A stretch of DNA of 64,000 nucleotides from Portunus trituberculatus (taxonomy: Eukaryota; Arthropoda; Malacostraca; Decapoda; Portunidae), in contig NC_059292.1 in the NCBI RefSeq assembly GCF_017591435.1, positions 23,800,704 through 23,864,703 on the forward strand, written 5' to 3'. The notes under the pieces were generated by a model, which saw nothing but the letters and a program-made list of their open reading frames with translations, ran no database searches and was not told the origin of the DNA. Every line of letters begins with the position of its first letter. The first letter of the stretch is position 1. The position numbers and the translations under genes are program-made. Below, in pieces: positions 12,861-25,575 of the stretch.

Positions 12861-13619
12861 TACTACTATTTTTCTTCTATATTTTGTTATTTCTTCTCTT
12901 CATCCTTTTTTTCACCTTTTGCTCTATTTCTTTTATATCTTCTCGTCGTCCTCCTCCTTCTTCTTTTTCTTCTCATCCTTTCCATCCCTTTTTGTCTTTG
13001 TGCTGTCATTTTCACTTCTACTGTTTCTTTTTATCATTCGTATTCTTACTCTCATTATTATCATCATCACTATATATCCTCATCTTTCTATACTATTTTT
13101 CGTCTTTATTCTATCTTTACATTCTTTTTCTTTTTGTTCTCCTGTTTCTTGTCCATGTTTTTCACCTTCATCCATCACGCGGCACAGTAGCACCCCACCT
13201 CAAGGTTAATCATAGTAACCTATTTATGTACTGTGCCACTTCTAGCACACCGGACAAAGCTAGTTCCAAATTCATTTAGCCTTATCTCAATCTACGGAAG
13301 GCGAGGCACTACTTTATTTCCTTGGCGGGGTGCAAGGGTGGCGGGGGTGTGGGGCGGGTTGAAGTTCAGTCCTCACCTGAGCGCTAAGGTTAACCCTCTT
13401 ACTAATACTCGACCATTTCCTTCCCGTCATGCTTACGAGGAACCTGCCAGAGTTTTTTTTTTTTTTCTATTGTGTTCTATTTACGTAAAGAACCATCAGC
13501 ACACTAATCCTGTCAATTATGAGTATGTTTGATGGGATATGTACACTAAACAGATTTGGTTCTTATTAGTTTTTGTTTTTCTAAAAGCTACTGACGAGAT
13601 GATTTGGTGGGTTCCTCGT

Positions 13620-13671
<52 letters not shown>

Positions 13672-14208
13672 GGCATCCTTGAAAATCTCACTTTCCTTTA
13701 CAAGCTGCTAAATCATGACTAGAGCCAAGAAAACAAAAGACACCTCATTTTTTATCTTTCACTACAGTCTCTTAAATTATCACTAGAATAAAAAAAAATC
13801 TAAAAAACTTTCGGATATCCTATTAACTTCTATTGTAACCTATTTTATGTACCATCACTAGCCACAAAAATATCCTTATAACATGCACTGACTTTCGCTT
13901 CAGTTTTTTAAAACTGTTAGAATTGTAAAAAAAAAAAAAAAAAAAACACCCTTGGCAACCCTGCTAATGTCCACTATAGCTCATCAAGTTAGCATTGCAA
14001 CAACAAACAATCAACAAATTGCATCTTTTGATACTCTTGATAACTTCCACAATTGCCTCATGAAAGAACAAGTTAGGATTAGACGACGATACATTTTAAG
14101 AATTTACTCATTGGATCTAAGAATATGAACCAGTAAAGATGGAAAATACATTTATAGCTTGTGACTTTGATCATCGAGGCAGTATTATGCAGAAAGAGAA
14201 AGAGAGAG

Positions 14209-14278
<70 letters not shown>

Positions 14279-14672
14279 GTTCTAAGAACCCTTCCAACGT
14301 TAGAATCATAACGTCAAGAGCCAGTAATCGCGCAGGATTTGAGAGATGACGTTGACGTAAGGTACTGATGATAGAGCTGCCTCCTGAGTCACGTCCGGAT
14401 TACGTAAAGCTTGTGTAGCTATAAGGAACTCACGGTGTTAGCCTGGCTGACACACACTCCATCGCCGCGAAACAGTGAACGCTTCTATTGGGTCCTGTAG
14501 TGGTGGTGTGGCCACGCACAAACACGAAGTCGTGCGAAGTGTCATTGTCCTCACTCTCAGTTGTCACAAACTAGCTAGCGCGTTTGACAATCTCTCTGTT
14601 GTTGTAGAGGCCATAATACTCACAGTACCAAGCGGAGGCTCTTCTTGAGAGAGAGGAAAGGAATTTTGCACG
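12241..14672. other. No gene recognised; pyrimidine-rich and microsatellite sequence
   Basis: The stretch holds (TC)n at about 12814-12857 inside a 400-bp pyrimidine-rich tract, (CT)n at 13620-13668, a poly-A run near 13927 and (GA)n at 14212-14277. The Ser/Leu/Phe-rich frames at 12.66-13.28 kb exist in three phases at once, which is typical of low-complexity DNA. The 300 bases before 14673 are more balanced in composition and could be a 5' leader. Confidence 0.55.
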
Positions 14673-14801
14673 ATGGTCAACTCCCGTAGCCACCAGAGCT
14701 CAAGGCAACACATCTTATCTCGCGGAGTGGACGATGCATCCCATAGCCTCGCTGGTCATCACACGCACGCTCCACAGTGGCTACACACAAACAAGAGACA
14801 G

Positions 14802-14805
<4 letters not shown>
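14673..14805 (+). CDS. Candidate first coding exon of the TRIM-cyclophilin gene
   Basis: An ATG at 14673 opens a 44-codon frame. It ends with one extra base at a donor-like AG|GTGTGT at 14805/14806, so the exon ends in phase 1. The RING exon at 15669 needs exactly one base upstream to complete its first codon (G+GG, Gly), so the phases match. The peptide (Ser, His, Arg rich) has no known domain, as is common before a RING. An initiator-like TCAGT lies about 130 bp upstream. Phase matching alone has a one-in-three chance of being accidental, so this is tentative. The RING exon itself has no usable in-frame ATG because a stop lies at 15644-15646. Confidence 0.3.

Positions 14806-14849
<44 letters not shown>
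14805..14849. repeat. (GT)n microsatellite at a candidate intron start
   Basis: About 20 GT units start exactly at the candidate donor site. Confidence 0.9.
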
Positions 14850-14852
<3 letters not shown>

Positions 14853-15067
14853 CTCTCAACTAGATGGATTAACTATCGAAAAAAAGTCAAAAGAAACGTT
14901 CAAAGACTACGAATACAATAATTTCATAAGAAGACAATCCTGAAATGATATGAATGAATAGTAATAATAATACAGTAATATCAAATTAAAAAACAGACAA
15001 GCGTATTCATCTGTCTGTCCCACCATCACAAGGAGAATACAACTTCCACTCAAACTGAGCTATAGTC

Positions 15068-15068
<1 letters not shown>

Positions 15069-15134
<66 letters not shown>
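15069..15134. repeat. (GA)n microsatellite
   Basis: About 33 GA units lie upstream of the RING exon. Confidence 0.95.
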
Positions 15135-15137
<3 letters not shown>

Positions 15138-15668
15138 TTTTATAATTTATCTCGTCATGGCGTTGGCTGTTCTCTTGTCTATAACAGTTTTTCAGGAGAC
15201 ACTGTACACATTATATATGGTAACTTTTTCATTATCAACAAATGCATGATCAATCAAGGCGGGTACACACGTTTCAATATGCGACTGAAATTGCAAGTCG
15301 CTAGAAGTATCGACAGAACCCTTCCAGTCGGAACACGTTCACAAATAGCGGCTGGAAAGTATCGGCTGGTTGGCAACTTGGCGGGAAGTGAATGTAAACA
15401 AACAGCTACCCAAAAAGATGTCTTCCTCCGATAACGAAAATTGTTGATCTTAAAAAGACTATGTACAATTGCTATCAAATCAAATCATCACAAGTTATCA
15501 ATCCTCACCTCCAACAACACTCCGCATGAGGGAAACAGTTCCTGGAGAGAGGCAGTTATCTCATCGAACGTCGATTTGCGTAATCTTTTTTTGCTGTATA
15601 ATTCAATTTTAGGTCCCAGATGTGCTCTTTTTCCAGACGGCTATAGCGGCTTGTGTGTTATTCTGCAG

Positions 15669-16958
15669 GGCTCGCCACCAGCACCAAGGAGCAGCTACAA
15701 TGTGCCTTGTGTTGCCACGCGTATGAAGCACAGCTGAGGGAGGCCGTGGTGCTGCCTTCCTGTGGCCATACCTTCTGCCGCCTGTGTCTCCACCATCTAC
15801 AAGACCAGCAACCAGACTTCTGCTGCCCATTCTGCAGGACTCAGCACTGTGGTCTGCCCGTGGGTCTGCTGCCCGTGAACTTTATCGTTATGAATCTCTT
15901 AGAAGCTATTGGAAAGGTGAGGTGGCGGAACTTGCAATAAAAATGGAAATGTAATTCCTTGGATTATCAAATTTCTGAAATATAAAGTACTTGCTAGAGG
16001 GTACAGTGTCATAATTACAAGTGGTGTGAAGGGGATATAGATTTAAATTTTTGGTAAAACATTGATTACTATCATTTCCACACTAAGGTTGAAGGAGATG
16101 ACTACAACGAGGAGGATCACGCTGAAGAAGTTTGCTGTCTTCACCAGGAGCCGCAGTTACTGTGGTGTCGCCAGTGCCGGGAGGTGCTGTGCGCTAAGTG
16201 CCTTTCCCAGCAGCAGCACGACGGGCACGCCCTGCACCACGTGCGTACCGTCTTGGCGGAAAAGAAAAGTCACATAGAGGACGAAACGAATAAAATGCTT
16301 CATCGCCTGCAGAAGGAGAAGAAACAGCTGACGCAGGAAGTTAAGGCAGTTGTCTCCGAGCTGGCAAAAATCTACGAGAGGAGCGAGAAACTGAGCTTGG
16401 AGTCTAATAAGGTTGACAGCATCCGAAAAGTCATGGAAGGCACAAATGATCTAATGGCCGTGGCAAAGCTGGAGCTCGCGTTGCACAGAGGCTCGAATCT
16501 CACCAGTATTCCTAACGCAGTGCTGCAGGCGTTACTGGAGTACCGAGGCGACAACTACATCACCGGGAACGAGGAGAGGTCTACTGACGACAGCGCAAGG
16601 AGGCTCTCCTGGGACGAGGAAAGGAGTAGTCTCCAGTTCTGGCAGCTGACGACAGACGTGGCTGGCGGCGGGAGACACTGGCCTATCATACCCTGGCAGC
16701 GCTTCACAGCCCAGGTGTGAACAAGCAAAGCACAGAAGTTATCACTTCAATTACGAGCGAAATAATGACAAATAACGTCGTGACAGTATTAAAGTAACAG
16801 GCCGGCGTTATTTCCCCAGATTCCTTCCTTCCTAACCACACGAACTTCGTATATGTATTGCTTGGTTCAAACTTAACGAAACGATCAGGCATACCAACCT
16901 TCCCACATAAATAGGTCTTATTTGGACTTGATCAAACGCATTTTGCCGAACCTAAAGT

Positions 16959-17006
<48 letters not shown>

Positions 17007-17277
17007 TTACCCAGTATTTACCTAGTTGTAGTTTACGGAAAGGGGAGCAAGCTCATATTGACCCGCCTTTATATCTTGTTTCGTCCAACTTAGCTTTGAA
17101 ACTGTGAACACTGACTACATATACGATGTCTATATCTAATCCATTCCAGGTGTCCACAGTTCTATGAGGGAAACTGTACTTCTTAATGTCTCTTATACAT
17201 TGCACCTTCAATTTCTTCCATATCCCCTTGTAGTCCTTGTTTCCAGGTTTAAAAAGTCACCATCCACTTTATCCAGG

Positions 17278-17314
<37 letters not shown>

Positions 17315-18000
17315 GTCACGATGAACTGACTCACTTGTCTGCGTATAGTCTGTCCTGAATCGTGCTTCCAGTCACTCACCAGTCTCAGGAAATCGCTGTG
17401 CAAGTTAATTTCTAAAAGATAAATCTTCGCCTCCACCACCATCACTAACAGTCTGACATTTTCTCCACCACATAGATCCCGGCGGTGCAGCTTCTAGTCC
17501 CTTTTCCCGCCCCCGAGGTGTATCTGCAGCTGGAGGCAGCCGGTGTTGACCTGGGCCGCATACACATACGTCTCTGGGGTCAGCTGAGGCGCGCACAGCA
17601 CTTCCTGGCCCTCTGTCTGGGCACTTTCGGACCCTCATATCAGGGAGCAAAATTCCGCACCGTTGAGCGCAAGGGTGCGCCAGGAGAGTGTCTGCGGGGC
17701 GGCGACTACCCGGCGAGGGACGGAAAGGGCACCAGCTGCCGGGGCGTGATGGCGGGGCTGGAGTGGGGTGGCCAGCACGCCGGGCCCGTAAAGAAGGGGC
17801 TTCTTGGTGGGGGAGGTGGAGGATGTCACGAGTCCGATGCGCTTTTCAACATCTGTCTGCAAGATAAGCCTCAAGGGAAGATGTCTTGCCCCTTCGGCGA
17901 GGTTGTATCAGGGCTGGGCGTTGTGTGGCGGGCAGCCAGTCACCATCCTGTCTCTGAAATCACTATTACAGCCGCCGGCCTTGTCCACCACAACACGTGA
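15669..18000 (+). CDS. TRIM-like E3 ligase with C-terminal cyclophilin-type domain
   Basis: Three exons are visible: 15669-15916, 16088-16714 and 17476-18000. Every junction has AG/GT borders, and both introns after the RING exon are phase 0, so the frames join cleanly into at least 466 residues. Exon 1 encodes a C3HC4 RING (CALC, then CGHTFCRLC, then CPFC), the part that recruits an E2 ubiquitin-conjugating enzyme. Exon 2 starts with a canonical B-box 2 (CCLH, 7 residues, CRQC, 4 residues, CAKC, then H and DGH) followed by about 90 residues of charged, heptad-like coiled coil that would mediate dimerisation. Exon 3 encodes a whole cyclophilin-type fold in place of the SPRY or NHL ends usual for TRIM proteins. 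By family knowledge it should be a cytoplasmic ubiquitin ligase whose last domain picks the target. The target is unknown. The upstream start exon is uncertain (see 14673). The stop is TGA at 17998. Confidence 0.82.
16959..17004. repeat. (GT)n microsatellite in TRIM gene intron
   Basis: This GT run bounds the intronic LINE tail on its left side. Confidence 0.95.
17005..17278 (-). mobile_element. CR1/L2-like LINE 3' end, third subfamily, in intron
   Basis: Read on the - strand, the translation gives the shared LINE C-terminus: KKYSFPHRTV..TWN.L, then VHSFK.KLDE.RY, followed by a short 3' end finishing in GTAAATACACAC. It sits in the second intron of the TRIM-cyclophilin gene on the opposite strand. 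It is bounded on both sides by GT tracts, like every other copy of this LINE group in the window. It is more diverged than the 53-64 kb copies. Confidence 0.75.
17279..17311. repeat. (GT)n microsatellite bounding intronic LINE
   Basis: This is the second GT run, on the right side of the LINE fragment. Confidence 0.95.
17515..17985 (+). other. Cyclophilin-type domain with degenerate active site
   Basis: Landmarks in order match cyclophilin A: VYLQLEAAGVDLGRIHIRLW (family VFFDI..G..LGR..ELF), RAQHFLALCLGTFG (TAENFRALCTGEKG), YQGAKF (YKGSCF), RGGDY (QGGDF), HAGP (HTGPG), LFNIC (FFIC), PFGEV (VFGKV) and ITITAAG (ITIADCG). The fold therefore looks complete. Residues at positions of known importance in cyclophilin A differ: the FHR arginine (R55) is Thr, the QGG glutamine (Q63) is Arg, the second Phe of QFF (F113) is Asn, and the WLDGKH segment has lost both Trp121 and His126. 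Prolyl isomerase activity and cyclosporin binding are therefore unlikely; a binding-only role is inferred. The alignment was done by eye. Confidence 0.75.
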
Positions 18001-18435
18001 CCCAAACCTTCCCCCTGCAGTGCCATATTGTGCCTAGTTGCTTCATACACTGCCTCATCCTCCCCATCAGAGTGGCAGCCCTGATGGACAATCTTGGATG
18101 TACTAAAACTACACTTCTCGAGTTTGGAGATCATTACGCTTTATCAATATCTCTCCTGGAGATTCTAGTGCGCACTATTCATGTCTAGCACCACTGCCAC
18201 CACACACGCGTCATCCGTTAATTCTGATGAAGTGCCTGCGAGGTTATCCTTTAATTGAGATTGTGGTGCACTGACGTCAGTTGCAGAGATGTGCTCCAAC
18301 TGATACAACCTCTGCCCTCTGCCTGGCGCTCCCTCCACAGCTACTCAGATGCTAGCAATGCACTTGTGGCTTAATATTCTCATTACCGGGTCCGTTTCTG
18401 TTATCTGTGAGTCATTACTTGTTTGCTGATGTTGA

Positions 18436-18546
18436 TATTAAACTTTTGTTGACACACAGACTGTTTACTTAACTTTAACACACGGTATGCGAGGGGAAAG
18501 TAATGAGTTTCATCACCATCCCCATGCGTAGTCACTAGATAATAAA
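18436..18546 (+). terminator. Possible polyadenylation signals for the TRIM-cyclophilin gene
   Basis: ATTAAA at about 18436 and AATAAA at 18541 lie 430-550 bp after the stop codon. Either could end the transcript. The hexamers are common in AT-rich DNA, so support is weak. Confidence 0.3.
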
Positions 18547-19070
18547 AGAAAACTGACATGGACTTAGTGAGGCTCAGAAATACAGTGCCTATTTTGAAGC
18601 TGTTTTTTCTTCTGCAATAAGGACCTTATCTGTGTGACCTTTAAAAGGTCACACAAATAATTAACCCCTTCAATACCAAGCAGAGCTGGGCACTTCCGTA
18701 CCTCGATCCGCACCTCCGCTCCTCCGTACCTGCGGACCACCAAACGAGATGCTGAGGTCCGAAGTGCGGAAAAAAATTTCAAAAGTGCGGAAGTAACAGG
18801 TACGGAAAGGCGACATTACCGTACCTCCGCACCTGAGACATGTGGGGAAAGACGAAATTTTAAGTCCTTACCTCCACACCTGAGACAAGTGCAGTACAAC
18901 GAAATTTTGAATCCGTACTTCCGCACCTGAGATTTTCAGGGAAAAAAATAAATAAAGACGATAGATAGTCCACACTCCGTAGCATTACTTTCGGCAGTTT
19001 TTGGCTGTCTGTGCTACCAGGCTTATTTTCCCGCCATTTGAGTGACGTCACTCATTCAAGTCTAAGCATG

Positions 19071-19073
<3 letters not shown>

Positions 19074-19104
<31 letters not shown>

Positions 19105-19119
19105 GATGATGATGATGAT

Positions 19120-19188
<69 letters not shown>
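19074..19188. repeat. Compound (CT)n and (TAA)n microsatellite
   Basis: CT runs to about 19102, then GAT and ATA/TAA units to about 19188. Confidence 0.9.
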
Positions 19189-19189
<1 letters not shown>

Positions 19190-19256
19190 TTACAATGACT
19201 TCCAGTTACTGCTAACAGTGCATACATTACAATGATTGCAAGCATACATAATCCTC

Positions 19257-19398
<142 letters not shown>

Positions 19399-19409
19399 TT
19401 GGTGGTGTA

Positions 19410-19651
<242 letters not shown>

Positions 19652-20067
19652 AGCTCTGATGTATATCGACTTGTATTTTGTTTTATTTTTTGAGGTGCGG
19701 AATAGATTTTTTGGGCGCAATTTAATAGTTTTGGGTACGGTACCGGAGATGCGGAGGTGCGGTACCGGACCGAGGGAAAAAAATTTAGGCGCAGAAGTAC
19801 AGGTACGGACTATCTACGTTTCGAGGTCCACAGGAACGGTACCGGACTACCCGATATCCAATAACGCACCCACCTCTGGTACCAGGCACATTTTCATATT
19901 CACTTTGCTAATTATTTGATGATTTTATACAGCAGAAACTTATGCGGGAATTGAAATAGTGAAGATTCTGGCCATTAAACTTCTAATCACCATTGACCCT
20001 TCCTAATGTAACTAAAATCATACCTTAAACTCAAGGTGAAAATGCGTCCCAGTACTTACGAGGTTAA

Positions 20068-20159
20068 TCAGTTATCATCATTCTTTTCCTCCACTGATGA
20101 CTGAATTATAACTGGAGTCATGAACACACTAGTCTGTCAAAAAGTAGCTGACATACGAC

Positions 20160-20241
<82 letters not shown>

Positions 20242-20887
20242 ACGCAAACGCTGATACATGAAAGAAAAAAAGTTTGCAAGAAAAAAAAAATCTCATGTAA
20301 TTTCCATTTCCCCCTTCAATTAATTTGTAACAAGTTGAAATGCAATAATAAGATGAATAGTAAAGGAGCTGCAATACACTCTACTTTTCTTCCATTACAC
20401 ATCACTTTTATCTAACGAATAGTAAGACCCATGTGTATCAGAAATTATAACATCTTTCGTGTACATAAGTGACTTAAGAGAAAAGTACATAAATGAAAGA
20501 TGAAATCATTCGAGTCACTAGCAGCCATATTTAGCAAGTGTTCCCTACTTAATTCAGAACCACGCGAAGAGCATTTAACCATAGAATATTTCCGACTTAA
20601 AATAACTGGATCTTTAATTTCTGGGGTACATAACGATCTTCCTTCCTCTCTCACAAGCCTGCCTGGTGCCCTCCTCTCCCAGGCTCCCGTGTTGAAATCC
20701 TCCATCACCTGAGTGTCTAGCTCTCTTGCCCTTCACCATGAGCAGCGGGGATGACAAGGGAATTCACAAGAGATCCACGAATAGCAGCAGTTTGAGATAT
20801 CGCCGAATAGATATGCCAGCCGAGCGTGGCAAGACAAACACGTCATTGCATTACAAGATGACAGACACATTCTCTCTCTCTCTCTCA

Positions 20888-20888
<1 letters not shown>
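20068..20888. other. No gene recognised; one (GA)n tract
   Basis: (GA)n lies at 20163-20238. The frames at 20.45-20.71 kb occur on both strands and match nothing I recognise. Otherwise I see nothing here. Confidence 0.55.
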
Positions 20889-21980
<1,092 letters not shown>

Positions 21981-21999
21981 CTGTTGCATCCATCACCCT

Positions 22000-22840
<841 letters not shown>

Positions 22841-24568
22841 TCACATAACACTCTCTACATCCAACATTTGCAGTCTACTCACACTGCAGATCTTCTCAAC
22901 AAGGTCAGGTAATTTGTGGTGTTTCTGCCGCACAGTCGATTTTAAAAGGCCACTTAAAATTTCATCATTGCTCTTTGTCCACAACTTCTGCGAGACACCT
23001 CTCTGTTGTGGTTCACACACATATGAATACAAAAGGGGCTGCAGCTCATCAAAATAACTTTTAAAATCAGGAAATTTCTCAAAATAACTTCTCAAGTTTG
23101 ACACTCTATCTTCAAAGTCTAACATGGTAGGACTACTGGCAATGCCTTCTGCACTAAACATTTTCATTAAAATCATGGAGCACTCTTCTGGTCTATCACC
23201 CAGGATGAGAGAGAGTTTTCTATTTACATTTTCTTCTAAGCATTGGCAGTTCATTATAAGCACTGATGATGGGAAACAATTCTCTAATGCATCTAACACA
23301 GCTAACTCTATTTCATCTCCCAACTTAACTTCAAAAGTAGGCTCCATGTCACCTAAAACACTCATCAGATATGAGAAGAAGGAAACATACGTCTTTAATT
23401 CCACATCCCAGTGAAGAAGCACAGGCCCAAGGTACAGGAGTGGCTCAAGTGTCTCTTCATGCAGATCCCTAGAGTTCCGGTACACAGTCATTGTGATGTA
23501 ACAATCGCCAACCTTATAAGTGCAGTCTACTCCAATCACACTTTCATTTTCCAAGTTTCTTTTCATTTCTCCTAGCTGATCACCACTGTGCAAAATGACA
23601 CACGAGGGTAAGTCTTTCCGATGGATCACTGCCTGGACACTTGGATTTTCCTCCAGCATTGTCAGAAAATCAAGATTCTCGTCAGCAACTTTTACCACCT
23701 CCTTCTGGTGCTCCCTCCTGGATGCCCGATATTTTACATCAGCCACCTGTTTGAGACTCCTTGGAACACCTAGCTCACTGTCCTGTAACATTTCCTCATA
23801 TACTTGCTTTGGTGATTTGTTTTTTATTTCTTCATTCATCCTCTCCAGCAGTCTTGGATTCGTGCGCATGTATTCTCTGGCAGATTTTGAGTTTCCATGA
23901 ACTGTGATTGGACCAGTTCGAATTCCGGCATACTCCACTACCACACGATCAGAAAACTCTCCACCTGACACACTGGTGATGCGTCTCTTGTAGCTGTCGT
24001 TGCCTTTCAGGGTGGTATAGTAGCGATGCACCTTCACCACCGTGTTCCAGTCAGGCTGTGGGTCAAGTGGAATCCAGTGTGACACCCCTTTCTTACGACT
24101 CTCACTACAGAGGAGCCCATCCTTCAGAGACACAGTTTTAAAACTTTCATCACAAAATGTGATGTAAGTGTTTGCAGTCTTTCCCTTCTGACTGTCCCAA
24201 ACACCGCAGTCATCATGATAATCAGTTCTCATATTCATTCTTTTCCTTAGAGCATTTTTTGAGTCTTCTAAAATAAAGAATACATTATTTTTCTCACCAC
24301 GGGGCACTGACTCAAGGACTTTGTCAGTGCTTTTGAGAATGTCAATAATCTGATCTAACTGTAAAAATTTTCCAGGGATGGGAAGAAAGCCCCAGCTGTG
24401 ATCACTACTTTCTGGTTCCCATCGGCATATTTTTGTGTGTGGTTCATCTGCACTGTCTGTACTGTCACTGAACCATTCATTCTCTGGCTCAGTCTTTATA
24501 TCTGAGGTAGATATTGCCTCTCTACGAGTAGAATTCTTGAAACAGATTCCAGGTGAAAAATGCGTCAT
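22841..24568 (-). CDS. MULE-like transposase-derived protein, paralogue 1
   Basis: A single uninterrupted frame of 575 residues runs from the ATG at 24568 to TGA at 22841. A splice acceptor (TTTTTTCAG) directly precedes the ATG, so an upstream exon is likely and the protein may start earlier. The N-terminus is acidic with a sumoylation-type IKTE. Residues about 60-200 hold a block with DDCGVW, WIPLDPQP and VHRYYTTLKG. A linker has SPKQVYEEM and SLKQVADVKY, as seen between the DNA-binding and catalytic parts of some MULE transposases. The core has GVDCTYK at about 348, matching the first catalytic Asp, then LGDEIELAVLDALENCFP, which resembles the second-Asp region (TDGE..L..A...FP). The Cys/His element that follows in MULEs is only partly kept (MNCQCLEEN). 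No terminal inverted repeats are seen nearby. An intact frame with eroded catalytic features suggests a domesticated gene; an old but intact transposase is the alternative. Confidence 0.7.
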   Translation of the reverse strand: MTHFSPGICFKNSTRREAISTSDIKTEPENEWFSDSTDSADEPHTKICRWEPESSDHSWGFLPIPGKFLQLDQIIDILKSTDKVLESVPRGEKNNVFFILEDSKNALRKRMNMRTDYHDDCGVWDSQKGKTANTYITFCDESFKTVSLKDGLLCSESRKKGVSHWIPLDPQPDWNTVVKVHRYYTTLKGNDSYKRRITSVSGGEFSDRVVVEYAGIRTGPITVHGNSKSAREYMRTNPRLLERMNEEIKNKSPKQVYEEMLQDSELGVPRSLKQVADVKYRASRREHQKEVVKVADENLDFLTMLEENPSVQAVIHRKDLPSCVILHSGDQLGEMKRNLENESVIGVDCTYKVGDCYITMTVYRNSRDLHEETLEPLLYLGPVLLHWDVELKTYVSFFSYLMSVLGDMEPTFEVKLGDEIELAVLDALENCFPSSVLIMNCQCLEENVNRKLSLILGDRPEECSMILMKMFSAEGIASSPTMLDFEDRVSNLRSYFEKFPDFKSYFDELQPLLYSYVCEPQQRGVSQKLWTKSNDEILSGLLKSTVRQKHHKLPDLVEKICSVSRLQMLDVESVM

Positions 24569-24744
24569 CTGAAAAAAGAACAAGAAAAATAGTTACTTAT
24601 GCTAAAAGTGTTTCCCAGAAATCTGTTATATTAAGTCTCATTTAAGCATAGTACTGATATAAAATAAATCTAACAGTACATTATACATCTGTGTTTGTAT
24701 AAGCCTATATATAGGCAGTGCAGTGCAGTGCAGTGCGGTGGAAG

Positions 24745-24857
24745 TAGAAGCGTGGGCAGCGGGGCAGGAAATGCAATAGGAAAGTGCAATAGGGATCAGC
24801 AGAAAGGCGCAGATGGTGCAAGTGAGCTGCGAGTGTCGTGTGGCCCAGGCGAAGGCT
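24745..24857 (-). mobile_element. Jockey-like LINE 3' fragment (short)
   Basis: On the - strand it reads CTGGGCCACAC followed by GCTCACTTGCACCATCTGCG, which encodes GHT.L.AHLHHLRL, the same segment seen in the 32-36 kb LINE tails. Both ends are truncated. Confidence 0.5.
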
Positions 24858-24944
24858 CCAGATTTGTTATTGTTGTGATGGGTGCGCGAGCCCTCAAGGT
24901 TGTCAACCTCCCCGTTGTCATGGTAACAGGCTTCCCATTTTCTT

Positions 24945-25343
24945 CTTCACTCCCTCACACACAGCTGCTGCCTCCCTTCTCATGTCTTTTAATTATGTCC
25001 TCTTTTTCTTGTAGCATAATGGTTTTCCTTTTCTTAGCATCACTGCTGTCACTAAGGAGTTTTCTCTTTGGTGCCATTGAGCAAGATACTAAGAACTTGA
25101 GTCAGTAAACGCAGAAGTAGGATAACATTTGCCAGGGGCGACGGTGTGGTGGAACTGAGGCAGGGTGTTATTGTATTCAAGTGTGAGGCGGGCAGTGTGA
25201 CGGGTAACCACCAAGAATAACAATAAATTCCGCACTTTACGATTTATGAATTTTCAATTTTTTTAACCTTAAATTGCCTTATAGTGGACTGACGTAACTA
25301 CGAGTTTGATGTAACTTGAGACCGACATAAGCCGGGACTTCAC
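24945..25343 (-). mobile_element. Tigger/pogo-type element, 5' end with transposase N-terminus
   Basis: The end at 25343 reads CAGTGAAGTCCCGGCTTATG on the - strand beside a TA target. About 265 bp further in, at 25077, an ATG opens MAPKRKLLSDSSDAKKRK, then LQEKEDIIKRHEKG, the helix-turn-helix start of Tigger/CENP-B-like transposases. It stops after about 40 codons and the remainder is missing. Confidence 0.65.
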
Positions 25344-25345
25344 TG

Positions 25346-25348
<3 letters not shown>

Positions 25349-25431
<83 letters not shown>
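25349..25431. repeat. (TA)n microsatellite between two Tigger-type ends
   Basis: A TA array joins the end of one TA-target transposon to the start of the next. Expansion of the TA target is one explanation. Confidence 0.95.
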
Positions 25432-25434
<3 letters not shown>

Positions 25435-25575
25435 GCAACTTCCCTTAACGAAGGGGTTACGTTCCTAAAAAACCCTTCGTTAAGTGAATTTTCATTAAGC
25501 GAACCAATTATAACAAGTTTAACCCCTGACTTGAGCTTCCATTGAGAGTAAACAAAGCGAGAGTGCATTATATTA
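25432..25575. mobile_element. Tigger-like element, left end
   Basis: After TA the sequence starts CAGGCAACTTCCCTTAACG, with inverted GGGTT..AACCC blocks and TTCGTTAAGTG, typical of the ends of Tigger/mariner MITEs. It is interrupted at 25576 by another element. The right end is not identified; similar sequence resumes after 26690. Confidence 0.5.

Noticed and set aside
12655..13279. Three overlapping 175-185 codon frames rich in Ser, Leu and Phe
   Set aside because: Pyrimidine-rich low-complexity DNA opens all three phases at once; no domain or splice context supports any of them.
15246..15434. Upstream exon of the TRIM gene
   Set aside because: The frame has no splice site in the needed phase and no domain; the GCGGGTACACACG start looks like part of a repeat.
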